From DASPXK01 sp035637315 (GTDB lineage: Bacteria; Chloroflexota; UBA6077; JACCZL01), in assembly GCA_035637315.1 (NCBI GenBank), contig DASPXK010000277.1:1-35396 (forward strand): a DNA stretch of 35,396 nt. Reading direction: 5' to 3'. Numbering within the stretch: the stretch's first letter is position 1; each line of letters begins with the position of its first letter. The position numbers and the translations under genes were made by a program. This document shows positions 14,564 through 21,846 of the stretch, one piece after another. The notes under the pieces were generated by a model. That model did no database searches, had not been told where the DNA came from, and saw only the letters and a program-made list of their open reading frames with translations.

Positions 14564-16465
14564 TGGATTGACATCGGGCTGCTGGCACCCATTCTTGGGC
14601 TTGGTCTGGCCATGCGATCGGTCAACCTGGGCGCGTACAGCGGACTATTTGACGAGGGGATCCGAACCGAGCAGCTCTTTCTGATGTCGGCCGGCTATCG
14701 GCCCTTTCGCGACATCTTCGCGGCCCAGGGCCCACTGCTGTTGGATTTGCTGCACCCGTGGTACGTGCTGTTTGGCCAGGACCTCGTGGCGGCGCGGCTC
14801 TCGGTCGCGCTGTATTCCCTGGTGGGGTTAGCGGGCACATACTGGGTTGGGCGCCTGGCGGGAGGCCGGCTCGGGGGCGCGGCCGCGGCACTCTTCCTTG
14901 CGCTGAGCCCTTTATATCTAGAAGGCTCGCGGCTGGCGCTCGCCGAGGTGCCGGCTCTGGCGCCCGCCATCCTGGCCATCGGCGCTGGTCTCATGTATAT
15001 GCGACGTTGCGCTGTCGCCGGCCAGCCCCAGCGTCGAGGCTGGCTACTCGCGGCCGGCATTTTGCTGGCAGTGAGCGTCTCGATGAAGCCCATCACGCTG
15101 GCGGCGTGCGTGCCGATCGGTCTCGCTATTCTGAGCCGCGGCCGTGCCGCGCGGCGAGACTTGCTCGTAGTGGGAGGAGTCGTCGCCATATTTGTCCTCG
15201 TGGCCGTGTTCGCGGTCGGGCTGGCCGCGGTCCTCGAGCAGATCGTCGACTACCGCCTGGAAAGCCGGGCCAGTGAGGGCTGGAGTCTCGCCAAGAATCG
15301 TCTGGCCCTAGCACGCGCGCTGTCGTTCGAGCAGACGGCGCTGCTCGGTCTGGCCCTCGGCGGCGGATTGCTGCTCGTGGCCCGCCGCGGCTGGGACGGC
15401 GTATGCCTGGTGGCCTGGGCTTGCGCGAGCGTCGTCTTACTGCTGGCCTACTCGCCCCTCCACGGCAAGCACGTGGTGATCATGATCGCGCCGGTCGCGG
15501 CGATGGCTGGCGCCGGGGTGGGTCTCGCCTGGCTCGAATTCCGGGCCCCGAGCCGGCTGGTCTGGCGGGCTGGCGTGAGCGCTTCGTTCCTGGGGCTCTT
15601 GGCCTGGTACGCCGCGATGGCGCCGCCCAGCCTGGCCCAGAGCGGCCAGTTGATGCGTGTGACCGCCGACTCAGACGTGGATCCCGCGTTCGAGCAGTAC
15701 GCCGATGCCGTGGCGGTGATCGGCGTGCTGAGCCGCCCGACTGACTTCGTGGTCACCGATCACCCGTACCTAACCTTCCTCGCCCGACGCCTGGTGCCAC
15801 CTGCCCTGGTCGATACCTCGCGAGCGAGGATCCGCTCGCGCTCGCTGCGCGCCAGCGAAGCGGTCGCGATAGCGACGACATACGCTCCAAGCCTCGTGGT
15901 GCTGTGGACCGACCGGCTGCGCGGGCTGCGCGACTTCAAGGCCTGGGTAGAGGAGAACTACCGTCTGGTCAAGGTGTACAACCGCCGCCAGGATCTCGAC
16001 CGCGGCATCTACGTCGGTCGAAGCGCGGACCTTGCCAGCGTTAGGTCCCTGCTCGACGGTGGGACCATGATGCCCACCAATGCCGACTTTGGCGGCGAGT
16101 TGAGGCTCGTGGGCTCGGCGATCGATCGGCTCCAAGTCCGCCGCGGCGACGGGACCGGACTGGCCCTCCACTGGGAGTCGCTGCGCCCGCTGGCGGCCGA
16201 CTATCACGTGTTGGCAGTGCTTCGAGGCCCGGATGGCCAGGCCTGGGACCAGCAGGAGGAATCGTTGGCCGGCGGGAGCGTGGGCACGAACGAGTGGGAA
16301 CCCGGCCACTGGCTCTTTCAGAACACGTTCGTCCGCGCCGACAGCCGCGCTCCGACCGGCCAGCTCAGCGTTGGCGTCAGCGTGTATGACTCGCGCGCTC
16401 GCCGGATAGTCCGGCTGGCCGACGGGCGGGAGGAGCTGATCGTGGGATACATACAGGTTCAGTAA
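14516..16465 (+). CDS. ArnT/PMT-like membrane glycosyltransferase
   Basis: A 649-residue multi-pass protein of the GT-C fold. The first helix is followed by the catalytic-loop motif YSGLFDEGIRTEQLFLM, with D46-E47 as the likely metal and catalytic residues, and FRDIFAAQGPLLLDLLHPWY (about 64-83), typical of PMT/ArnT-like enzymes using polyprenyl-phosphate sugars. About ten helices run to residue 380. A soluble beta-rich domain (about 385-649) follows. The start at 14516 lies within a repeat, so the first 16 residues are repeat-derived. No later ATG occurs before the first helix. It is 10 bases from the O-antigen ligase-like gene, likely one operon for surface glycan or glycoprotein synthesis. 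Confidence 0.83.
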   Translation: MRHEWAIRPSSFIPQAWIDIGLLAPILGLGLAMRSVNLGAYSGLFDEGIRTEQLFLMSAGYRPFRDIFAAQGPLLLDLLHPWYVLFGQDLVAARLSVALYSLVGLAGTYWVGRLAGGRLGGAAAALFLALSPLYLEGSRLALAEVPALAPAILAIGAGLMYMRRCAVAGQPQRRGWLLAAGILLAVSVSMKPITLAACVPIGLAILSRGRAARRDLLVVGGVVAIFVLVAVFAVGLAAVLEQIVDYRLESRASEGWSLAKNRLALARALSFEQTALLGLALGGGLLLVARRGWDGVCLVAWACASVVLLLAYSPLHGKHVVIMIAPVAAMAGAGVGLAWLEFRAPSRLVWRAGVSASFLGLLAWYAAMAPPSLAQSGQLMRVTADSDVDPAFEQYADAVAVIGVLSRPTDFVVTDHPYLTFLARRLVPPALVDTSRARIRSRSLRASEAVAIATTYAPSLVVLWTDRLRGLRDFKAWVEENYRLVKVYNRRQDLDRGIYVGRSADLASVRSLLDGGTMMPTNADFGGELRLVGSAIDRLQVRRGDGTGLALHWESLRPLAADYHVLAVLRGPDGQAWDQQEESLAGGSVGTNEWEPGHWLFQNTFVRADSRAPTGQLSVGVSVYDSRARRIVRLADGREELIVGYIQVQ

Positions 16466-16485
16466 GGGCACGGCATGCCGTGCCC
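16466..16485. terminator. perfect 20-bp palindrome after the glycosyltransferase stop
   Basis: GGGCACGGCATGCCGTGCCC begins at the base after the TAA. It is its own reverse complement, so it could form a hairpin or cruciform. A second smaller palindrome, GCACGCCGTGC, follows at 16491-16501. No T-run follows, so intrinsic termination is uncertain. It may instead be a dispersed repeat. Confidence 0.5.
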
Positions 16486-16536
16486 AGCGCGCACGCCGTG
16501 CGTCCCTCCTGATAGAATGCGGCGCACTTCGCCAGA

Positions 16537-17526
16537 TTGGACCGCACACTCCCTGTGACAACGAGCCAGCGTGTCGTTCCCCCAGCCGATCCGTCCCTGG
16601 GCGGCGAACCCTCCAGGGGCTCTGGGTGGTCCATCACCACGCTCACGCGGGCGCTCGTGGTGCTGCTGCTATTTGGCGGGCTGGTCGTCGCGCTCGAGGG
16701 TGGCTGGGAGAAGCTGCGCGAATACCAGTGGCAACTCGAGCCGTGGGCGGTCGGCGCATCACTGAGCGCGATGATCGTCGCCACGGTTTGGGGGGCCCTG
16801 GCCTGGTGGGTGATCGCCCGCGCGTTCGGCTCGACCGTGTCGGCTCGGCCCGCGCTGCGCGTGTACTCGACCTCGAACCTCGGCAAGTACTTGCCGGGCA
16901 AGGTCTGGCACGCCTTCGCGCGCGTGTACCTGGCGCAGCAGCAGGGCATGCCGCTGTCGCTCGCCACGACGGTCGTGGTGACCGACATCGTGCTCTACGT
17001 CGCGGCCGGCTCACTCGTGACGGTGCTGGCGCTGCCGACGGTCATCAGCTCCGTGGGGATGGTCAGCGGCCGGATCGCGGTTGGTATCGCACTGGCCGCG
17101 GTGGTGGCCGGCCTGGCGCTGCTGCATCCGGCCTCGCTCAACCTTGCGTTTCGAGTCGCTCACCGGGTGATGCCCGCTCGGACCTTCCCGCCAATCGAGG
17201 CGAGCTACAGCACGATCCTGAAGATCTTCGCTCTGTATGTGGTCCAGTGGTGCGTCTACGCCCTCGCGCTGTACGAAGCCATACAGGCCGTGTACCCGCT
17301 CGCGGCGGTCACGTTCCCGACCCTCGGCGCCATCTATGCGCTCTCCTACCTGTCGGGGTTGATCATGCCCCTGGCCCCAGCCGGCCTGGGCGTCCGTGAG
17401 GGCCTGATGGCGCTCTTGCTCTCGCAGCTTATGCCGCTGCCCGCGGCGGCCGTAGCCTCGGTCCTGGTGCGCGTCCTCCAGGTGGCCGCCGAAGGCCTAT
17501 GCGCGGCCGTGTTCAGCCGCGTCTAG
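16537..17526 (+). CDS. YbhN/UPF0104-family membrane protein (LPG synthase TM-domain-like)
   Basis: A 329-residue integral membrane protein with eight or so hydrophobic segments. The motif NLGKYLPGKVWHAFARVYLA (about 114-133) and the C-terminal APAGLGVREGLMALLL (about 281-296) are characteristic of the transmembrane domain shared by lysylphosphatidylglycerol synthases and the YbhN/AglD group. Members move or modify lipids, or serve glycan assembly. The catalytic GNAT-like LPG synthase domain is absent. The start is uncertain: TTG 16537 or GTG 16555. Its neighbours suggest a role in envelope glycan or lipid-linked sugar handling. A decayed copy of its 3' end occurs at 18919-19010. Confidence 0.85.
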   Translation: MDRTLPVTTSQRVVPPADPSLGGEPSRGSGWSITTLTRALVVLLLFGGLVVALEGGWEKLREYQWQLEPWAVGASLSAMIVATVWGALAWWVIARAFGSTVSARPALRVYSTSNLGKYLPGKVWHAFARVYLAQQQGMPLSLATTVVVTDIVLYVAAGSLVTVLALPTVISSVGMVSGRIAVGIALAAVVAGLALLHPASLNLAFRVAHRVMPARTFPPIEASYSTILKIFALYVVQWCVYALALYEAIQAVYPLAAVTFPTLGAIYALSYLSGLIMPLAPAGLGVREGLMALLLSQLMPLPAAAVASVLVRVLQVAAEGLCAAVFSRV

Positions 17527-17564
17527 CCGGCCGCACGCGACGGGCCCCGATCGCCGAGGCGTAT

Positions 17565-17570
17565 TACAAT
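17565..17570 (+). promoter_or_regulatory. possible -10 box of the toxin-antitoxin pair
   Basis: TACAAT, a five-of-six match to TATAAT, sits 32 bases before the GTG of the antitoxin gene. No clear -35 box is seen. Confidence 0.25.
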
Positions 17571-17601
17571 CACTACGTGTGCCCGGACCGGAGGGCCGGG
17601 T

Positions 17602-18069
17602 GTGAGCAGCCGACCAGTTGGCCGTTTGAGCAATGCCCGGGTTCGCCGAGCGAACCTTGGGCCAGTTAGTCTGCGGATTCCGCAGGAAGTGCGAGCCGCC
17701 ATTCAGGAGACCGCCAAGCGAAGTGGCCGCGGGTTTTCCAGCGTCGCCAACGAGATGCTGACCGAGGCCGTCAAAATCCGGCGCATTCCCGGGACCACAT
17801 TCACGGACTCGCCCTCGGGTCGGGTCGCATGTGTAGCTGGCACGGGCATCAAGGTCTTTTTGCTGGTACGGGCGTACCGCACGATGCACGAGAACTGGGA
17901 GCGGCTGCGTAAAGCGTACGACTGGTTGTCCGAACGACAGCTGCGAGCGGCGCTGGCATACTCGGACGCGTATCCCGCGGAGATCGAAGCGCGGATCCAG
18001 GCCGACGAGTACTGGACGCCGGAGAGGGTCTGGAGCACCTATCCGTTCCTGAAGCCGCCCTGGCGCTAG
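17602..18069 (+). CDS. antitoxin: ribbon-helix-helix plus DUF433 domain
   Basis: A 155-residue protein. The N-terminal part (about 20-60: SLRIPQEVRAAIQETAKRSG, FSSVANEMLTEAVK) has a ribbon-helix-helix pattern. The C-terminal part (about 85-150) resembles DUF433, a winged-helix-like antitoxin domain (LVRAYRTMHENWERLRKAY, ALAYSDAYPAEIEARI). The GTG at 17602 follows GGAGG. The stop overlaps the downstream DUF5615 toxin start by one base. DUF433 paired with DUF5615 is an established VapBC-like arrangement, so this gene probably neutralises the toxin and represses the operon through the RHH part. Confidence 0.78.
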   Translation: MSSRPVGRLSNARVRRANLGPVSLRIPQEVRAAIQETAKRSGRGFSSVANEMLTEAVKIRRIPGTTFTDSPSGRVACVAGTGIKVFLLVRAYRTMHENWERLRKAYDWLSERQLRAALAYSDAYPAEIEARIQADEYWTPERVWSTYPFLKPPWR

Positions 18070-18416
18070 TGCGGGTTTATCTGGACGAGGGTTTGTCGCC
18101 ACAGATCGCCGAGACCGCCCGGGGGCTGGGGCTCGACGTAATCAGCGCCCACGAGGCTGGCCACAGAAGCCTTACGGATGAGGACCAACTCGTATTGGCC
18201 GCCCTGGACGATCGCTGCCTCCTTACCGCCAACCGCGATCATTTCATTCAACTCACTGTCGACTTCCTAGCCGCAGAGCGCGCGCAAGCCGGCGTGTTGA
18301 TCGTACCAAGCTCATGGCCCACCGACCGGTTTGCTCGGATCGCACAGGCGTTGGCGCGATATTCCCGCGCACACGAGGGCGCCTCGACCAGCTACCTGCT
18401 CGACTTCCTAATCTGA
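18069..18416 (+). CDS. DUF5615 PIN-like toxin
   Basis: A 115-residue DUF5615-type PIN-like nuclease. The start MRVYLDEGLSPQIAETARGL has the conserved acidic pair D6-E7. SLTDEDQLVLAALDDRCLLT and ANRDHFIQL follow, as in Mut7-C/PIN-like toxins, with D38, D40 and the NRDH segment likely at the metal site. The start is GTG at 18069, overlapping the antitoxin stop. The protein ends STSYLLDFLI. A remnant of the same end occurs at 19694-19773. The predicted action is RNA cleavage when the antitoxin is lost, inferred from the family. Confidence 0.82.
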   Translation: MRVYLDEGLSPQIAETARGLGLDVISAHEAGHRSLTDEDQLVLAALDDRCLLTANRDHFIQLTVDFLAAERAQAGVLIVPSSWPTDRFARIAQALARYSRAHEGASTSYLLDFLI

Positions 18417-18465
18417 CCCGGCTGCGCGACTCACACTGGCCTACTTGGTATCGGCAGAGTGTGGA

Positions 18466-18774
18466 TTACCGCTCGCCCCGCCACTCGGGCAGGCTGGCCC
18501 AAATCGCTTCCAGGTTCGCGACGGCCCACCCGTGGCGCTGCCGCAGTCCGTCGCGGACGGCCACCATGCGCTCTTTGCCGCCTGCCTTGTGCAGGCGCCG
18601 GCCGAGCGCGCGCACTTCGTCGGCCCGGCGGCTAGTGATCGACAGGCCGCCCTCCGACTTCAGCTCCGGATCGTCGTACTCGGCGGCCAGCGTGCTCACC
18701 GCGCTCTCGACGTCGAGCCCCTCCGAGCGAGCCTCACCGCGCCTCCTGCCGAAGAGCTTGTCCAGTAAGCCCAT
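18466..18774 (-). CDS. hypothetical protein, 102 aa
   Basis: No family is recognised with confidence. The N-terminus MGLLDKLFGRRRGEARSEGL is the amphipathic, basic start often seen in small bacterial membrane-associated or adaptor proteins. The rest is helical and charged (SRRADEVRALGRRLHKAGGK, GLRQRHGWAVANLEAIWASL). The ATG at 18774 follows GGAGG. It runs opposite to the toxin-antitoxin genes, and its 5' side faces a 350-base region of gene remnants. Confidence 0.65.
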   Translation of the reverse strand: MGLLDKLFGRRRGEARSEGLDVESAVSTLAAEYDDPELKSEGGLSITSRRADEVRALGRRLHKAGGKERMVAVRDGLRQRHGWAVANLEAIWASLPEWRGER

Positions 18775-19130
18775 GGGAGCCTCCAGCGCGGGCGACGGGG
18801 CCACAAGTGGGGACCTTGAACTGACCCCACCCAGCCGGCTCTGGTGCCCTCCTTGTCCCGCTCTATGGATCCTAGCAGAACCGGGCGAACTTCCCCCGTA
18901 GAAGCGGACCCTGGCCCTCCTGCGGCGGCCGCAACGTCGGTCCTGGTGCGCGTCCTCCAGGTCGCCGCGAGGGCCTGTGCGCGGCGGTGTTCAGCCGAGT
19001 CCAGTTCGCCAAGACCAAGATGGGAGAAACTGTGATCCCGCCGGAGCCGAGCGCTCACCGACTCGGTCGTCGAGATGGCGCGCAGGTGCTGTCAGGAGAT
19101 CGTGGAAGGCCCGCAGCGAGGCTGCTGGCA
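18775..19130. other. intergenic decay region between hypothetical gene and hicA
   Basis: No intact gene is seen. It holds the frameshifted 3' remnant of a YbhN-like gene (18919-19010). The rest shows no clear repeat, RNA or open reading frame with convincing codon use. Confidence 0.6.
18919..19010 (+). pseudogene. 3' remnant of a YbhN/UPF0104-like gene
   Basis: This segment aligns with the last 90 bases of the intact gene ending at 17526. Identity is highest over GTCCTGGTGCGCGTCCTCCA. Translation gives AAATSVLVRVLQVAA against AAAVASVLVRVLQVAA. A one-base deletion near 18970 shifts the frame, and the stop TAG has become CAG. Substitutions at synonymous sites show that the copy is not recent. 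Confidence 0.75.
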
Positions 19131-19348
19131 TCAGGCAAGATCGTCCACGGTCAGGCCGGTATCGCGCATGATCTGGCGTAGTGTACCCTTCGGGAGATCG
19201 CGCCCCTTGTGCATCGGACGGTGGTCCACCTGCCATCGGCATGCCTCAACACGACGTGGCTGCCACTTTGCCGTATCTGCTCAAAGCCGTGCCGGCGGAG
19301 TATCGCCAGCACCTGACTTGCTCTGAGCGCCGGAACCGTGAGCCTCAC
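19131..19348 (-). pseudogene. hicA: HicA-type mRNA interferase toxin, frameshifted
   Basis: The first frame reads MRLTVPALRASQVLAILRRH, GFEQIRQSGSHVVLRHADGR, the HicA double-stranded-RNA-binding-like fold with the catalytic histidine in GSHVVLRH. After TTV the family expects PMHKGRDLPKGTLRQIMRDT, which is present in the next frame and runs to TGA at 19131. One C appears to be missing near 19215-19218. The GTG start overlaps the hicB stop by four bases. This is either a real inactivating frameshift or an error in a C-run. Without the shift it would be a normal toxin of about 72 residues. Confidence 0.8.
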
Positions 19349-19563
19349 ACCGCAACGCTGACTCTTTGGGCCCCGATTTCCTCGTTAATGGGTTCGCCTA
19401 GCGCCAGGCGCGCCTCGAGGTGCAGCCGGATAGCGTCCTGAATCAGGTCCAACGCCTCTTCTTCTGTGTCCGCCGCGGTGTGGCAGCCTTGAAGCGCAGG
19501 GCAGATCGCTATCACGTTCCCAGCCTCATCCCGTTCTAGGATTACCGTGAATTCGTACTTCAT
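19345..19563 (-). CDS. hicB: HicB antitoxin
   Basis: A 72-residue HicB-type antitoxin with the family pattern MKYEFTVILERDEAGNVIAI, CPALQGCHTAADTEEEALDL and IQDAIRLHLEARLALGEPI. This is the RNase H-like HicB fold without a C-terminal DNA-binding domain. The ATG at 19563 is the natural start. Longer upstream frames lack homology. It precedes hicA with a four-base overlap, so here the antitoxin gene comes first. As the toxin is frameshifted, the antitoxin may be a relic or may act on other HicA toxins. Confidence 0.85.
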   Translation of the reverse strand: MKYEFTVILERDEAGNVIAICPALQGCHTAADTEEEALDLIQDAIRLHLEARLALGEPINEEIGAQRVSVAV

Positions 19564-19693
19564 CTGCCCATGCTCCCTCCCTGGCTCATCGGGGTATAGC
19601 ATACCGCTGGGCGTAGCCGGTGTACCCCGCCCCTCCCGACGCCATTTCGACCAGCCGAGGTCGCCTGGCAGGGAGGTATGGCGTCGGCTTGTA

Positions 19694-19773
19694 TCGCGCA
19701 TTCTACTGGCGCGCCGCTCCGAAAGGCGCGAGGGTGGCTAGACCAGCTATCTGCTCGAATTTCTCGGCTGACG
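19694..19773 (+). pseudogene. 3' remnant of a DUF5615 toxin gene
   Basis: The frame reads RILLARRSERREGG-stop-TSYLLEFLG-stop, matching the intact toxin's QALARYSRAHEGASTSYLLDFLI. The Ser codon TCG has become TAG at 19739-19741. Nothing recognisable of the N-terminal half remains upstream, where hicAB and its promoter region lie. Together with the YbhN remnant it keeps the gene order of 17437-18416. Confidence 0.7.
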
Positions 19774-19782
19774 GCCCCGCCG

Positions 19783-21786
19783 CTAGCCGCCACTCAGGCG
19801 AACCAGGAGGTCGAACGGCGATAGCTCACGCGGCTTGACTTCGAACGGGGGTAGGGCGAGGAAATCGTCTTGCGGTCGATCGACGGGGGGCAGGTTCTGA
19901 ACCGGCTCAGGCTGATACATCACCACCAGGACACGATACCTGCCGGGCGCCAGGCGGTTGCCCAACGGCAGCTCGTGGTAGTCCCCGATCACGTCGCCGG
20001 GGCGCCAGCGAGACGTCGGCGAGGTGCCAAGCGCCGGGTGGCGCTCGTCGTGCTGGGCCAAGATCGCCTGCTGGTCGGCGGCGGCGAGCCGGACTGAGAC
20101 GGCGTAGTCGTGCTCCACCGGCCGCTCAGCTCGCCAGAACAGGGTCAGCGGGAGCACGCTGCCTGGGCGATGCTCGGATGTTGCGTCGGCGAAGCCGACA
20201 AGCGCGATGCCGCCCTCCAGGCGGCCATCGATGGGCACGGCCTCGGCCAGGAGTCCTGCCCCCGGTGGCGGCAGAAGCTGGATCAACGGTCCGGCCGACG
20301 ACGGCACGCCGCGCGAGGCTAGCTCAGGCACGCTGCGCGAGACGTACAATGGCCGCCCGTCGCGCCGAGCGGCGGCCAGGCTTTCATCCACCCTCTCGAT
20401 CGGGTAGCGGACAGTAATGTCCGGCCGTTCTCCCTCGGCCTGCTGGAAGTACCAGAGGGCGGTTGCCTGTTCCCAGTCGCACACGATCACGGCACCGGGT
20501 GCAGCCGAGTCGAGCGCGAGCCGCCCGAATCGCTCGGCCAACGGTGATCGTTGAAGGTCCTGGCGATAGCCGTCCAGTGTCTCGGCGCCGAGCTGGGCAC
20601 GAACCATACTCTCGGCGCTTTTTGTCCAAACTGTCGCCGCCTGCAGCGCCAGAAACGTGGCACCGGCCAGCAGCGCGGCCTGAGTACCGCGCTTTGGCCA
20701 GAGCTGTTCAATCGATCGCCGAGCGAAGTCGACCCCCGCCGCCAGCCACAGGCTCCAGACAAGGAAGGCCGGCAGGTAGAAGACCCAATGGCGCGGCAGG
20801 GCGTAGTGCGACTCGAGCAGATAGCTGGCGCCAAGGAGGGCCTGCGGCACGAAGACAAGGACCAGCACGGCGGCCGCTTTCCAGTCGCGCCAGGCCGTCC
20901 CTCCCAGCCCCATCAGGCCGAGTATGACGCCGAGCGGCCCGAACGATCGGAACAGGACTGCCGACTCCTCGGCCACGCGGCCACCCAGGCCGATATCGGG
21001 GCGTATCTGGCTGGTATAGCCGCGGTCGAGTAGGAAGTCCAGAAAGGCGCCCGGCGTGTCGACGCGCCAGGCGCCCGGCGGCAGGCCACGGCTGGCAGCC
21101 CATGGCACGTAGAGATAGAGGACGAGCGGCGCCACCGCCAGCCCGACTAGCACGAGCGACTTCCGCCAGGGCCGCGGCCGCCAGCCTTCTAGCAATAACC
21201 CGACGAGCAGGGCCGGCCCGACGAGCAGCATGCTGCGGTGGTGGGTCAGGCTGAGTCCGTAGGTGAAAGCCAGCGCCCCCAGGCTGGCGTGATCACGCCC
21301 GGACCGCCAGCGGAAGAAGAGCAACAGGACCAGCGCCAGGAAGAGCGCGTTGAGGGTGTACTTGTCGCCGCTGACGGCCTGGTCCCACCAGAGCTCGCCA
21401 AACGCGAAAGCGCTCGCTCCGAGCAATGCCGGTATCCAGCCTCCTACCAGGATTCGGCCACAGCCCGCGATCAGGCCGATCGCCACGGCCGCGAAGCCGG
21501 CGTCGAGCAGGTTGAGTCGATAGGCAACCGATCCGATTGGCGCCAGACTCCACGCTTTGTGGAGCAGGACCTGGAGCGGGTAGCCGGTTGGGTGGGGCAG
21601 CCCGAGGATCGGCGGGACGAACTGAAGCTCGCCCGCGTCGCCGCCTAACACGCCGCGAGACAGGGTCGCCAGGTAGGCGGCAAACGCCACTAGGGCCGCG
21701 AGTACGGGGGGCAGCCAGGCGGTCGGCCGCCCGTCGAGCCGCTTCGACGGACTGACCTCAGACGGGTCGGCCGCCTGGACGCTCAC
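19783..21786 (-). CDS. DUF2723-family membrane glycosyltransferase
   Basis: A 667-residue GT-C-type protein. The DUF2723 signature is near the N-terminus: SRGVLGGDAGELQFVPPILG, with the acidic D50 and E53 after the first helix, and LPHPTGYPLQVLLHKAWSL. About ten transmembrane helices fill residues 25-390, and a soluble domain of about 270 residues follows. DUF2723 proteins are related to protein O-mannosyltransferases and TMEM260, and probably use a polyprenyl-phosphate sugar. The start is GTG at 21786 with a weak ribosome site, 60 bases after the NYN gene on the same strand. The large periplasmic tail could bind acceptor glycan. Confidence 0.85.
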   Translation of the reverse strand: MSVQAADPSEVSPSKRLDGRPTAWLPPVLAALVAFAAYLATLSRGVLGGDAGELQFVPPILGLPHPTGYPLQVLLHKAWSLAPIGSVAYRLNLLDAGFAAVAIGLIAGCGRILVGGWIPALLGASAFAFGELWWDQAVSGDKYTLNALFLALVLLLFFRWRSGRDHASLGALAFTYGLSLTHHRSMLLVGPALLVGLLLEGWRPRPWRKSLVLVGLAVAPLVLYLYVPWAASRGLPPGAWRVDTPGAFLDFLLDRGYTSQIRPDIGLGGRVAEESAVLFRSFGPLGVILGLMGLGGTAWRDWKAAAVLVLVFVPQALLGASYLLESHYALPRHWVFYLPAFLVWSLWLAAGVDFARRSIEQLWPKRGTQAALLAGATFLALQAATVWTKSAESMVRAQLGAETLDGYRQDLQRSPLAERFGRLALDSAAPGAVIVCDWEQATALWYFQQAEGERPDITVRYPIERVDESLAAARRDGRPLYVSRSVPELASRGVPSSAGPLIQLLPPPGAGLLAEAVPIDGRLEGGIALVGFADATSEHRPGSVLPLTLFWRAERPVEHDYAVSVRLAAADQQAILAQHDERHPALGTSPTSRWRPGDVIGDYHELPLGNRLAPGRYRVLVVMYQPEPVQNLPPVDRPQDDFLALPPFEVKPRELSPFDLLVRLSGG

Positions 21787-21846
21787 CGCGGGGCGACGTG
21801 GCCTCGATGAGACGAGCCGCGCTGCCGGTCTGGCAAGCCCGCTTTT

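Noticed and set aside
18775..18850. Possible insertion-sequence end (GGGGACCTTGAACTGACCCC)
   Set aside because: The sequence looks like a transposon-border fragment, but no transposase frame, paired inverted end or target duplication is seen.
21238..21648. Plus-strand ORFs within the DUF2723, NYN and acyl-CoA ligase regions
   Set aside because: They lie opposite genes with clear domain motifs, lack homology and ribosome sites, and arise from high GC content.
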